From: Hippasteria phrygiana
Taxonomy: Eukaryota > Echinodermata > Asteroidea > Valvatida > Goniasteridae
Assembly: GCA_037893225.1 (NCBI GenBank)
Contig: JAZGUH010000208.1
Location: 1,178,001 to 1,242,000 of the forward strand
DNA: 64,000 bases
Direction: 5' to 3'
Part shown: positions 12,131 through 23,361 of the stretch, one piece after another
How the letters are laid out: every line of letters begins with the position of its first letter
Numbering within the stretch: position 1 is the stretch's first letter
Position numbers and translations under genes: made by a program
Notes under the pieces: model-generated
Told to the model about the DNA's origin: nothing
The model's database searches: none
Seen by the model: the letters and a program-made list of their open reading frames with translations, nothing else

Positions 12131-12620
12131 TCACCGAAAATTGTCTAATTCAACAACAACCCCCCCACCCCCCCTAAAATTCCCTGTAGTCATTGGGTGC
12201 TTTCTTTCCGTCGTTGTTTCTTTTTCGCTATGGTCTGTTTTTAAAATTGAAAATTTAACATTAGTAAGTTTGAACCTAATTGTTGCAAATGCATTGATTA
12301 TCAGTATTTTATAAGCAAGAAGGTTGGACCAAATAATTACTGTGTAGAGAAATGGCACCCTTTGTTGGATTGGGTAGCTCAGTTGCAGTAAAAGTCGCTA
12401 CATTTGATCAGTATTTTTGCAGCATGATACACTTTATGTGCACGTATGAGAGTGGCTGGTCCATTTAAGATTCATGATCAAAGCATGTAAATGTACTTTG
12501 CTGTGCTTTGCAGTATATTGGCTATTAACCTGATTCACAAAAGCCTTGAAAGTGAGGCTGCCTAATTAGCAGCTGTCTCGAGTAAAAATTCATACTTCGT
12601 GCAGCAGTGATGATACGTAG
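12131..12620. other. Intergenic, no gene
   Basis: Contains a poly-C tract near 12161-12174. Nothing else was identified. Confidence 0.4.
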
Positions 12621-12622
12621 TA

Positions 12623-13235
12623 CAGTGGAACGCCGCTATACCAAACACCGCTACACCGAACACCATCCGTGGCTCCCAAATTTTGTGTACAAAACTTACC
12701 GAACATTGTTGTTGAAAATAGGGGCAATGGATTTTTAATAATGTACCGGGTATTTGGCCCGTTTGTAATTCCCAAACGGCCACAGCTTTATGTTGAAGAG
12801 TGACACGTGGCTATTATTTCCTCAAGGAATAGAAGGGAAAAGCAAACTTTTGCTGTAGAATTCGGTAAGCTTAGAAAGTATGAACATGTAATTACATGAT
12901 TCAATGGCCGGCACATGTTCAAAGTTGTCCTTAAGTAACCGCAAGGGTGTGCAGGGTGACGTGCTGCCAAGATGAATGAACAGTGGTTTTGTGTCTCCGC
13001 GCACAGGTACGAGAAATTTGGGGAAATATGTAGTACAATTAATAAAACCTTCAATTACAATCAAAAGAGGGTGCACTTCAAATACGACGCAAGAGGGCGC
13101 TATTTAAAAGAACGGATGCCATGTTGAAAAATGGGCACGCGGCGGTCTGGCAGCTGAAAATCGCTATACCGAATGATCGCTATACCGAACAAAATCTGTG
13201 GATCCCGCGTTGTTCATTATAACGGAGTTCTACTG
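12623..13235. mobile_element. Tc1/mariner (pogo/Tigger-like) MITE, TA-flanked
   Basis: The left end is CAGTGGAACGCCGCTATACC and the right end, reverse-complemented, reads CAGTAGAACTCCGTTATAA. Both sit against TA (12621-12622 and 13236-13237). Repeated CGCTATACCGAAC words lie inside each end. CAGT ends with a CCG(T/C)TATA word and TA duplication match pogo/Tigger-like terminal repeats. Confidence 0.8.
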
Positions 13236-13398
13236 TAGTCCGTAATCATAAATGAGCGCTGGTATACTTTAAACACTAAGATCTTGTGGTATTGACACTT
13301 GTGTTCTTTTCCCCAAAAATGTATAAAACTTGAAAGCGAGGTTACCCCTGCAAATACAGGTGTGACAAAATAAAGCAGAAGACAACGCTAGTTTGTGC

Positions 13399-14205
13399 CA
13401 GTGTTGTAGTCGAGACCTTCATGTCCGAGACTGAGACCAAGGCTTTCGAGACCAAGACCGAGACCCAAAAAAAAGAAGAAAAGAATTATGGTGTTTAATA
13501 AAGCCGATTTCCCTGATGGGGTGTTCTGCCCTGCTTTCGATCACACTGTTTGTGTACTCGTTTCAAGTGGCGAGTTAAGGCAGAAGTTGTCCCACATACA
13601 TGTGTATCTCTGAAATTATCTTCGAGCAAAATTTGCATAGTGCTGCTTCTTTCTGCCGCCCGACAATTCCTTGTGGTTCTTAAAACCAAACAGCACAACG
13701 CCGATTTATTTGACATGGCAGGGCTGTGTTTTGAACTTGATTTTTCCTTCCTCCATGATTTTACGTAGTCGTAAAAAAATTAAAACTTAGCATACGTCGT
13801 GAATGTACATGTACATGTAGGGCTAGTGCGTCTATAATTATTTGCACACGTGCGATTAGGCGCTAAAAGTAAAATGTGCACCAGTGAATTACATGGGCAC
13901 TGCACATCCGCGGGTACCAGTAGTCCAGTACTCCGAATAAACAAGCCGCATACATGTACTGGTCTCCATTCCAGCTTCAATCTAATTCGTCGGCATGAAA
14001 ACTTGCACTTACATGTACAACGTCGTTTATGTTTGGAATGAAGACTAGATTTGTGTGGCGCATCACACGTATTTTTGCTGTGGTCTCGACGGGTCTCGAG
14101 GGTAAAAGAAGAGACCGTGGCATCCAAAACCGAGACCAGCCCTCCCGAGACCGAGACTTTGTTAGGACGAGACCTCAAAAAGAGGTCTCGAGACCTACAA
14201 CACTG
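13399..14205. mobile_element. hAT-type non-autonomous element with 8-bp TSD GTTTGTGC
   Basis: It has the same CAGTGTTGTAG ends as the element at 10290-11751 and is flanked by GTTTGTGC at 13391-13398 and 14206-14213. It is inverted relative to that element: the long GTCTCG-rich side is here on the right (14085-14195). Internal blocks are shared with the other copy, for example around 13960-14060 against 10505-10620. At 807 bp it is the shorter deletion variant. Confidence 0.88.
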
Positions 14206-14945
14206 GTTTGTGCACCCATGTTTGGAATGAGCATGCACTACATACATTGTACGTGTGCATTTGGCCAGTTTAGGTTAATGGACCCTGCTATTGCAACAAC
14301 ATTCATCTGTCAAAGTGAAATCCATTGTTGGATTATTGTGTATGTTATGCTAGACTGCACAAGCACATTGTGGCCATTTTGATGGTGGCTCTCCTTGAAG
14401 TGATTGCCTCCTTTTTGTAAAGGTCAGCTCAAATATGTCAAACAAAACCATGTTTTTGTGACAGCATTGGCATTTAAGCAATTTAATCGGTCACCAAGTG
14501 AATTTTATTAACAAACAATACCTTCATGGAATTGATTTGGAGGATTTTGATGTATACATTTTAAACATATCACAGCTGCTATTGTACATGTTCTACAAGA
14601 AGAATATTGCCAAGGGGTTACAGAAGAAAACGACAAACTGCTTTACTTTCAAATATTGTTCTCCCCCCCCCCCAAAAAAAAACGAAGTGCATTGTGAATA
14701 GTATGACATAGAGTGATACATATACATATAGGTATTATTGTTTGGTTTAAAGGTTTACTTGATGAATATTTGTGTTCAAGTAAATTGACTTTTTAAGTGT
14801 GCCTTTTGGCTGTATGTGCCTGTTGTAAGTGAGGAAATGCTTACAACACAAGCATATTTAATTGACCTGTCACCATATATGCGAGTTCTTCAACAACTTT
14901 GCACACATGTATGCAGCACATAGCCTTTAACGGTGCAGTGCATGT

Positions 14946-15219
14946 GGGTCATTCCATAAATTTGGGGTCCAAAAGTGTGACATTTTTTGGTGTCCGTTAC
15001 ACCTGACCTGTGTAATTTCCATAAAGTTTCATTAAAATTGACTTTACACCATTTTTTACTTGTTCGTGGCAGGTACTTTGCAGTACACAATCACTCTTCT
15101 AGATAGAAGGCATTAAAGAATGTGTCTGGAATTGCAAAATCTTATACATTTCACTATGTACAATGTAACAAGGACACCAAAATGTCACACTTTTGGACCC
15201 CAAATTTATAGAATGACCC
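14946..15219. mobile_element. GGGTCATTCC-ended MITE with 4-bp flanking repeat
   Basis: Terminal inverted repeats of roughly 45 bp begin GGGTCATTCCATAAATTTGG and include the word CCAAAAGTGTGACATTTT. Flanks are ATGT at 14942-14945 and 15220-15223. The ends resemble the much longer element at 46483-48477, which also has a 4-bp flank. Confidence 0.75.
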
Positions 15220-15699
15220 ATGTACACGTACATGTATTCACAGGTGCTTAAAAAGCATTTGCTGCCTGATCTGTGGAGTTGTCTGGGATTTGTCTGAGAC
15301 AACTTCTCATAGTGTTTACGTGCATCAATGTACGGACCACATCATGCATGTAGTTGAATCACATGTGCATTTATATTGCATTTCAACGAACAAGACTCAC
15401 ATGCGGCCGCTTGCACGTGTTTGAAAGTTTATAGTTTGTCTAAGAATAAGGCTGCGTCCGAATCGGTTGTCTAGGGCTAATGTCTAGGTGTTAGTCCATT
15501 ACAACTACGCGTGACGTAGCCGTAGCTCTAGATGCCCATTTCGGACACGGCCTTAGAATGTCACAATGATATTCAACAGATGCTGTGATTGGCCGATGCT
15601 TATGAATTGCAATAGGTCAGTTACATTTCCAGGTTATAGCAATGTGACAATTAGTTTGAACAATATTAAATACTGCTTCACCATCAAAACTGCGGTGGG

Positions 15700-15955
15700 G
15701 TACGGTGCATGAAATCACTTGAAATAAACACAGAGAGCCATTTTCTGAATGGTTTGGGCTCCATCTCCAGCTTCATGGCTAATGAAGCCTTTGAATACTT
15801 GAATGAAGTGAAAAATTTCCACCCCTGGACAAATCGGGGCTTCATAGCTCCATGTAAAGTAATGGTGCCAAGGCTCTGCAGTCCTGAACCCATCAAAATA
15901 CATGTACAACACAACATGGTGTTGGATTTTGGAGGATTTGGGACAGTTGGAGTTA
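15700..15955. mobile_element. Diverged TTAA-type MITE copy
   Basis: Shares the internal words ATGGTGCCAAGGCTCT and GGTGTTGGATTTTGG with the elements at 2125-2337 and 58093-58308 but is much diverged. The left boundary is uncertain. Confidence 0.45.
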
Positions 15956-16134
15956 AACATGCAGCAAACATTAAACAGACCTCAGCTTGTCATCACCAGA
16001 CAGTTTTCAACTTGGAGGCAGATCACAGCAACTGCAGGGCAAAGGAATGCTTGGTTGCACAAAGACATTCCAAAGAAAATTAGCTAAAAATTCAATATAT
16101 TTTTTTCTTGGAAATGTCTCGTGTGACGAAGGGA

Positions 16135-16340
16135 AAATCTCATGGTGCTGCTAAGCACACAAATTTGCTTAGCAGGAAAATTCTTCCATGGTAAAAACAG
16201 GATTGTGACTGGTATTCGGCTGTTGTTTGCTAATAGGCTTGAAAACCACATGGAGTTTGGCTGGTATCCTGTTTTTACCAAGCCAGATTTGTTTGTGCTA
16301 AGCGTGTTTGTGCAGCTCCATGAAATTGGTTGCACGTACT
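16135..16340. mobile_element. CCAATTTCATGG-type MITE, copy 1
   Basis: A family with inverted ends GGCCAATTTCATGG...GC(T)AAGCACA. Here the left end is CATGGTGCTGCTAAGCACAC and the right end TTTGTGCAGCTCCATGAAAT. Internal blocks such as GGTAAAAACAGGAT recur in the copies at 17728-18048 and 44014-44267. Confidence 0.65.
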
Positions 16341-16443
16341 AAGGCTCTAGCCCAAACCACGATAAATAGCCTAGGTATCTCTGTACATGTGTATAGCCAA
16401 TGTGCACTGCATATGCAAATGGATACAGACATCCTGTTGCTCA

Positions 16444-16863
16444 TAGGATGGTAAAAAAAAATGGAACGTCATACTTCCGCTACCCTGAGACTTAAACAAC
16501 CTATACCATGTATACCAATGCATGGGTAATTTTGTTAACAGAAAAATGATACCAAGATCCCCTGATTCGGTCCAGTAGTTTTTGTTCTACATGTAGAACC
16601 TATTTTGTGAAACAAAGTCGGGGGGGTCATTTGGTAACGAGGTATAACAAGTGTGCTATCATTTTGCTCTTTTCTGCATGGAACAAATGGCCAAGTGACC
16701 CAACTTTGCTTCACAAAATAGGCTCTGAAGCAAAAACTACTGGACCGAATCGAGAGGTCTTGGTATCATTTTTCTTCTGAAAAGATTCTCCATCCATCAG
16801 TACAGGTGGTTTGACTCTAAACGTAGTGGAAGTATGCCGTTCCGTTTTTTTTACCACCCTGTA
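16444..16863. mobile_element. Long palindromic MITE (TGGTAAAAAAAAATGGAACG ends)
   Basis: The left end has TGGTAAAAAAAAATGGAACG and the right end its inverse ending near 16856. Internal arms also pair, for example the GATACCAAG and CGGTCCAGTAGTTTTTG words on the left with their complements on the right. A relative occupies 18479-19290. Confidence 0.7.
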
Positions 16864-17727
16864 TACATTTATTAAATGTAAATGAAGAATACCAATGACT
16901 GTTGCTCACAGAAGAAAAGAATAAGATTGTGTAAATATGAAATATATAGATGCTGAAGTTGTGTGAGTGCTGTACAGAATTATATTGTAAAGAATATCGC
17001 CTTTGCTTATTCAAGATCACCATCCAAGTTGTCTGATGAAGGTTCTAATTTGACTAGCCTGGAATGTTAAACGGAGCAAGCTATGTGTATGTGTATATTG
17101 TATAGAAACACTGGAATATGGCTTTGAAGTATGTGGGACTGCTTATTAGGTTTATTGGTTTCAGGAACAATTGTAGATTTACTTCAATTGACATGTACAT
17201 TGCTGTGCATGTACATTGTACATTAAAATTGCCTGTAATTAGCCTTACCAATTTTGGCCTCATTGTTCATTCTAAAATGAATAAGTTATAAACTTATTTG
17301 TCAGTCAATTTGTTTTCTTTGATTTATTTTTCCATCTCATACAGATTGTTTCTTGTGATTGGGTGAAAGTTTGTCACATGGCATGCTTGGCATGCATAAT
17401 GTTGATTCAGGTCGGCTTTTTAAGCTTTGAATGGCATGTCTTGATATAAAATCCAGTCACAGCCAACATATTAAAATAGAATACCTTGCTGCAGTTTGTA
17501 GAGAAAAAAGTTCATGCAAAATACTTCAGTTTTACATAATTTTGGATCTAAGGTTTCTGAATGGTTTAAAAGAAATCCTGTATTATGTACATGCAAGAAA
17601 GATGTCCAATTTTATATCCAGAAACAACATTGAACTACATGTACATGTAATAAGCCAGATTGGTACATGTACACATGTATGTGTAGTAAGAATTACCAGC
17701 CACACTGAAGTATATGGATAATGATCA

Positions 17728-18048
17728 GGGCCAATTTCATGGCGCTGCCAAGCACACATTGCCCAACATGAAAAGTCTTCCTTGGTAAAAACAGTACATT
17801 ATATCCCAACCAAATATTCATGTAATGTGATGTGCATGTATATTGCTTGTGACGGGTATTCAGATTTAGTTGGCTTAGCATGAATATCACATGGAGTTTC
17901 AGCTGGTAACCTGTTTTCACTAAGCAAGCATTTTTTGTGCTAATACCAGCTCAATGAAATTTTAAGCACTAAATTTTGTTTTTAGCAAGGAAGACTTTTC
18001 ATGATGTAAGTACATTTTTGTGTTAAGTAGCTCAATGAAATTGGCCCC
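17728..18048. mobile_element. CCAATTTCATGG-type MITE, copy 2
   Basis: The left end is GGGCCAATTTCATGGCGCTG and the right end ATGAAATTGGCCCC, with an extra nested or duplicated half in the middle. A further partial piece follows to about 18180. Confidence 0.6.
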
Positions 18049-18478
18049 AGGGGCTAAAAATGGGATTACCAACCAAATGTTCATAGCTCCATCTGCTTAG
18101 CAGGAAAATCGTGTGGAGTTTTGGCTGGTAACCTGTTTTTACTTTAAGACTTTTTGTGCTTATCAGCTTCATAAAAATGGCCTCCTGGTGTTGTCTAAAT
18201 GTTACGAGCTTTAACTGACGTGTTACAAAAAATAGAGGAAATTTTCTTCCCTGGTGTTAAATGTCCACACAAAGAGTACTTTTATATTAAAATCCTCTTT
18301 AAAAAGCAAATTCTTAAGTCCTTTGTCGTTCTTGTAAGAAAGTTCTGATGTAACGAGTAATCTGGCTAGTTACAGCGACCTTGTTATAATGAAGGTTGAC
18401 TTTACTTAAAGATATTTATAAATTTAGCAATATCATTTACACATTTAACCTTAAGGGTATGACATTTGGGAGCGAGTG

Positions 18479-19290
18479 TGCAGGGTGGTCCAAAAAAATG
18501 GAACGGCCTATTTTCAGTATACCCTCCGACCAGAAAAACTAGTTTGAATGGACGGCGAATGATTCCAAGTTCACCCGATTCGGTCCAACAGTTTTCATTC
18601 CAGGGACCTTTTCTGGAACAAAGTCGGGGGTCAATTGGACAGGCTGTCAAGAGAAGCGTGAAGGCAATGAATAGGCTTAATGACCGTATTGTTGGGATTA
18701 ATGCTGCGTAATAAATCAATCGAATATGCAATTTAATAAAATAAACTATCCAATAACATTTTCTTTTCAAACTTAACCCCTTGCCACCAGGCCGGCTTGT
18801 GCAGCCAAGCATAACATACACAATACCTACTAATGGATTGAAAATGCAGAGATTGGCACACACAGACGTCAACCGGCCAGGTGGCAATGGGTTATCAAAT
18901 GGCACATCTTGGCAAATTGCTCAGAACTGTTCTATTTTAAAACATGTATTGGAATTAAGTATCTAATTCGCTCAGGTTTCATCACATTTTAGGGCAAAGT
19001 TTTCAATCTACTGTCTTGCAATCTGTACCTCGACTTGAATACAAACCTTCTCTTCTCTGGCACATGTCCATCATTGCTCGAACAATCATTTCTCTGGGCC
19101 TCCTCTACTCGTTGTTGGAGGGTGTTTATCTCTTGCAAATGGTACAACATAAACGATGGATTTGACGTATCACCAGAATGAAAACTACTGGACCGAATTT
19201 GGTGAACTTGGTATCATTTTTCATCTAGAAAGATTCGCCGTCCATCCAAACTAGTTTTTCTGGTTGGAGGGTACTGAAAATAGGCCATTG
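18479..19290. mobile_element. Long-TIR palindromic element carrying a nested MITE
   Basis: The left arm (18501-18625) includes GGCCTATTTTCAGTATACCC and the word ACTAGTTTGAATGGACGGCG. The right arm (19180-19287) is its inverse, ending GGGTACTGAAAATAGGCC. A second, unrelated palindromic element (18777-18891) lies between the arms. Confidence 0.7.
18777..18891. mobile_element. TTAACCCC-ended palindromic MITE (GCAGCCAAGC family)
   Basis: The left end is CCCCTTGCCACCAGGCCGG and the right end CCGGCCAGGTGGCAATGGG, preceded by TTAA at 18773-18776. The internal words GTGCAGCCAAGCATAACAT and ATGGATTGAAAATGCAGAGA mark a family with other copies near 20748, 35737, 39757, 57830, 59006 and 61840. Confidence 0.75.
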
Positions 19291-20513
19291 TGGGCATTTA
19301 TTTTACTTATGTTTATATTTCAATTTGCGAATTTGTTTATATATTGTTTCGCTGGTTCTCTTCATTAAACTTTTCTAGAGGAAAAATATAAAAGTGTAAT
19401 GAATTTTAAAAAGCAGGCATTTGGCAAGTACACGAAGCGTATTAAATAACAGTGTATGTAATAAAGATCACAGGCTTTGAGAGAATATTAAAAAGATTAT
19501 ATGCATAATGATTTCTTATTTTACTTGGGCTCATATTGCAGTAGAGCATGTAAGTTTACCTCAATCTAATGAGATTTAGTGTGAATAGCACCGTTTGTTG
19601 TTTACCAAGTGACCATGTATTATTCCATCATCCAAATGCGCATTGTACGTACAGAATATGACCACATGTATCGTACATACATCTCCATGATCAGGTCATC
19701 ATTTGAAAGTTTCAAACCCATGGGGTATGCACTACGCTGACGCATGAATATACCAAATAACACTTTGATGTTGGAAGCATTAAACAGAGGACATGAGCGG
19801 GCCAGGTGCTGCGAGTTCACCATTCCATCCAGTGTGCAGTTCCATCACCTGATTAGATAAGCTGACCTTGGAATCTTTAAATTGATGATGTACATGCGTG
19901 CATATTCACAGGCTTTCAAGTAGTCCTAGTTTTCCTACTTTCCTAATATTTTTAATAAGTGTTACACAGTACACTCATATGAAATTCGCACAATGGGGGT
20001 ATGTGTGCAGCAGTACTGCAACTTTACTTCCAAGAGCTTAGTTAAAGATGGAGCACAAGTGTTGTACATGGAAGTACAGAACATGCCAAATGAGGCTGGT
20101 GATGCGTGTCAACGAAAACTACTCCTGAAAGCCTGGAGAAGTTCTACTTTGTATCCTGAATTTCTCCTCGAAAGTCAAACATTGCTACACAGTTCTTCTG
20201 GGCACTCTGTATAGGAGCTGGACCACTAAAGCTACTTTCCAAACATTTCAAATGCATGTTTCGTATTCGGCGTGTGGTAAAGACCAGTGATGTAGCCGGG
20301 AGGGTGGGCAAGGGGAGCACCTACCTCCCTCCCCCACTATGTTGAAAGGCGCTCAGTATCTACACAGGTCTATATGTATGCAAAGGCTTTTGAAAGTGCT
20401 GCGAATTACAGCCTGGACCCTGTCTCTTGGTTTGTACATTGTATGAAGGATTGATGCCAAGTTACATATTCATCCAGGCAAAATAACACCATACACTTTG
20501 TTTATGTACATAT
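19291..20513. other. Intergenic, no gene recognised
   Basis: AT-rich sequence. Short frames such as 19993-20214 lack domain similarity or exon signals that I can recognise. A candidate MRPL10 poly(A) signal lies at its edge (minus-strand AATAAA at 20514-20519). Confidence 0.4.
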
Positions 20514-20519
20514 TTTATT
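20514..20519 (-). terminator. Candidate poly(A) signal of MRPL10
   Basis: A minus-strand AATAAA lies about 450 bp after the MRPL10 stop codon. It is the nearest canonical hexamer that I found. A MITE sits between it and the stop. Confidence 0.35.
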
Positions 20520-20747
20520 TGGGGCCCCAACAACGAAAAGTCTATACATTTGCCTGATGGCCATGTTAACATTTTTGGAGAGCATGAGCCAATCTCAGAA
20601 CAATATTGCCGACAGTTTGCAAAGCACCAAAAGACCTTACGCACCCTTCGATACACAATGTGCTTATTGTTACAGAATTTGAATGGCAAAAATATACCTC
20701 GAAGATGGTTGCTACACATAAGGTCTATTTAGACAAGTCAAACTTAA

Positions 20748-20877
20748 CCCCTTACGTACGGATTCCGCAGTTTGTGCAGTTTCAATCCATTGTTGGATTA
20801 TTGTGTATAGGTTACGCTTGGCTGCTATAACCGCCGCAGCACCCCGACGTCTCCCGTAAAATACCGTACTCAAGGGG
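20748..20877. mobile_element. TTAA-flanked MITE in the MRPL10 3' flank
   Basis: The left end is CCCCTTACGTACGG and the right end CCGTACTCAAGGGG, between TTAA at 20744-20747 and 20878-20881. The internal words CAATCCATTGTTGGATTATT and TACGCTTGGCTGC belong to the GCAGCCAAGC family. TTAA flanks and CCC...GGG ends fit piggyBac-type mobilisation (inference). Confidence 0.8.
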
Positions 20878-20972
20878 TTAACATAAGCATATAGGACAAT
20901 GTATACATGTAAATAGAGTTTGCGATCACAATGTTGGTTAGCATGCATTATCCATGGAAGCAGAGGTCACCA

Positions 20973-21178
20973 TCATACACTAGTCTCTTCTCTTTGTTTG
21001 ACCCACTGGCTGAGGTTGGTTACAAGCGCCTGCTGATGCCTTTGTAGCAAGCTGTACGTTGACCCTACAGATTGGCTCAGTATACCAGCCAGCTGTCCCT
21101 GCAGCACGCCCTTTTCTGGTAGCTGCGCAAACTCTGTCATCTGCTTGGCTGACATCAGTCTGTTTTCCACAAGGCCAC
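20973..21178 (-). CDS. MRPL10: Mitochondrial ribosomal protein L10, last coding exon
   Basis: This exon encodes the C-terminal ~68 residues of uL10m, part of the L7/L12 stalk base of the mitochondrial large ribosomal subunit. It starts after an AG acceptor at 21179-21180 and completes a glycine codon split with the preceding exon. The reading GGLVENRLMSAKQMTEFAQL, then PEKGVLQGQLAGILSQSVGS and LLQRHQQALVTNLSQWVKQR, lines up with the vertebrate MRPL10 tail (leucine-rich 'LP--QGQL-G-L' and 'LLQ---Q-L---L--++-+QRE'). It ends with a TGA at 20973-20975. The match in phase and order to the exons at 35976-36285 and 36900-37087 makes the assignment firm, although the intron between is 14.8 kb. Confidence 0.92.
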
Positions 21179-21211
21179 CTATGAAACACACCAGAAATTC
21201 AATGTTTTAAA

Positions 21212-21310
21212 ATTTGTTTGACCCACCCCAACTTTCGATCTTAAAATATTGATTTGCCATTCAATTAAACAAATAATAAAATGTACACGTATCGTTTTCC
21301 CAGGATTATA
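21212..21310. mobile_element. Deletion derivative of the Harbinger-like element
   Basis: The words TTAAAATATTGATTTGCCAT and CAATTAAACAAATAATAAAA match 59560-59610. The sequence then jumps to ACACGTATCGTTTTCCCAGG, which in the longer copy is about 490 bp further on (60095). It is therefore an internally deleted relative of 59508-60779. Confidence 0.6.
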
Positions 21311-22398
21311 TATATTATCGATAAATAGCTAATAGGACGACCGTCCCATAGACTTGTGCACAAAATCTTGTAAACTTTAATGTAACCTAACCCAAATATT
21401 CCCTGTTCAAACCCCACGAAATTTTGTACATTTCATTTTGGACCATCGATACAACTCATTTTCGACAATAAAATTATTAATATTTAAGGAGGTTCTGCGT
21501 TAAGCCGACCGTCAAACGGTCGCCCTAAGGCCTGAAAAATCTTCAAAAACGGTCGACCTAATCGCGAATTAGTATGTATACATATGCATGTGCACAGGGA
21601 TTCTGTTCTTACATAATTCTTTGCTGTAGTAGCTCAGTTAACACAGAATTGGAGGCTGTAAGCATATAATCAAGCATTACTGGTGTTGGTGATAAACCGA
21701 ATGCTAACATGACATCACAAAAAGTGTCCCCATGTGACAAAAAATACCAAGGGACAAAGGATGTATACTATACAGTACCGCTCAGAAATACGTTCCCTTT
21801 ACGCGATCGTTTTAACGCGAAAAATCGTTCGCGAATTGTGCGTCTTTTTCAAAACATGCCCTGTCTAGGGAGCCTTTTTCATTCGCGAAAATCAACTGCG
21901 AATTCGCGAAAGTTCGGCCACTGTTGCACGCGAAAATCAGTCGATTTTCGCGTGCGCAAATTTGCGAAGATTCATTCGCGAACGACGCGTAAATTATATA
22001 CATCGTTACAAACATGGACATGCACATAAGACACGATGTACCACACAGCACGTATTGCATATACATGTAAACATTTTACCGAAAATTAAGCCATTCAAAG
22101 CAGAAGAGGTTCCCCAACCCCGTCGTCGTTGTCCACAGAATTTGTAGGAGTGAGAATTGTCTTGCCACCCGACTCAATGATGGTAATTCTAAACTACGTG
22201 GGCAACGCAATACAACGATAGCAGAACCAGACAGAATTTCGTTATGCAACAAAACTTCCAATATTTCTTTACTTGGTTGAGATTGGTCGTAAATGACGTG
22301 CAGTATACCACGCGGCCGCGATTGCCATCGGCAGCATGCAGCATGCCAGCCGGGTAGCGAATTAATTTCCCCAAACGACATTTGAATATTGATGCATT

Positions 22399-22431
22399 CA
22401 TGGAGGAAGGGTTGGTGTTCCTTCCTCCATG
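22399..22431. mobile_element. 33-bp hairpin insertion with 7-bp TSD ATGCATT
   Basis: Arms are CATGGAGGAAGG and CCTTCCTCCATG with a 9-nt loop. ATGCATT is repeated on both sides (22392-22398 and 22432-22438). It belongs to the CAT...ATG micro-hairpin set described in the findings. Confidence 0.8.
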
Positions 22432-22503
22432 ATGCATTGTTGAGCGTCCTCTGCGCATGTTATATTACTGTGTCTAATGCAATGAATTCTCTATGTTTGC
22501 CGA

Positions 22504-22576
22504 GTAATCCGATGGTCTAGTGGATACGGTGTTAGCCTACGAAGTAGAAGGTTGTGGGTTCGAGACCTCCAGTTAT
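22504..22576 (+). pseudogene. tRNA-Arg(ACG)-like sequence, degenerate
   Basis: It has an A-box-like TGGTCTAGTGG, an anticodon-loop-like CTACGAA with ACG, and a perfect B-box GGTTCGAGACC at tRNA spacing. The acceptor stem does not pair and the anticodon stem has mismatches, so it is a tRNA-derived relic or SINE head and not a working gene. The mirror copy is at 34872-34944. Confidence 0.55.
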
Positions 22577-22741
22577 AAATTTTCTTTTTCTTTCCAATTT
22601 CCAACTTTGGGAGATTTTTTTAAAAGAAAAATAAAGTCCGAAATTTCATTCCGTTCGAAATTCATTTTTCTTTTTTTATTCGTGGCTCCGGAGGATTTTT
22701 TTTAAAGGGAATTATAAGTCCGAAATCTCATAGCGTTAACC

Positions 22742-23361
22742 CTATTCGGATGTTGTTTGGGGGAATACAATCGCGGCCGGGTGAATGCACTGTGAATCTA
22801 CCGTGGAGTATACCGGCGAGGCCGGGTTAAAGCCGGAAACCACGTGTTTTAACGAATTGAGGGCGGTTTGGGAATCTTTGATACTGATTATTTTTTCAAA
22901 ATCCGATTTTTTGAAGACGGCTGGATGATCCGTCATCTAAGTTATATAAAAAATGGCCTTACCAAAAGCTTGGAGACCACGTGAAACGATGTAGTCACAC
23001 GTGATTTGATTCACTGGTAACCAAACTCATTAATTACGATATCTCTGGGGAAGTTAAGGGGCAGATGGGTACCAGTTACAAATTTTTTTCCCATTCGATT
23101 CCAGTCTGCTGGCCGTATGCTGCGCATGTGTTGATGATTTTTGAAAACGAATTTTAAGGAGAAATTTGGGCTTGGGCGAGACAAACTTTTTCGAGTTGAC
23201 TCTGATTCCGAGCAGGAATCGCAATTCCATTCAGAATTGATTTGACTCCCAATGAGTCGAGTATGTTCAGAACTTTGAGGTAGCTCTTTTCCAATTAATG
23301 AACTCAACGGGGGTTCTGTAGAGCTAGTGATAAAATCTAAAATGTGCTCCTGATCATACAA
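22742..23361 (-). other. Arm-conserved open frames of unknown function
   Basis: Two minus-strand frames, 23361-23011 (116 residues, with a Ser-rich CDSCSESESTRKSLSRPSPN stretch) and 22936-22742 (64 residues), are kept almost unchanged in the other arm (34087-34437 and 34512-34706). I recognise no domain. Conservation between arms may only reflect recent duplication or gene conversion, so coding is not shown. Confidence 0.35.
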
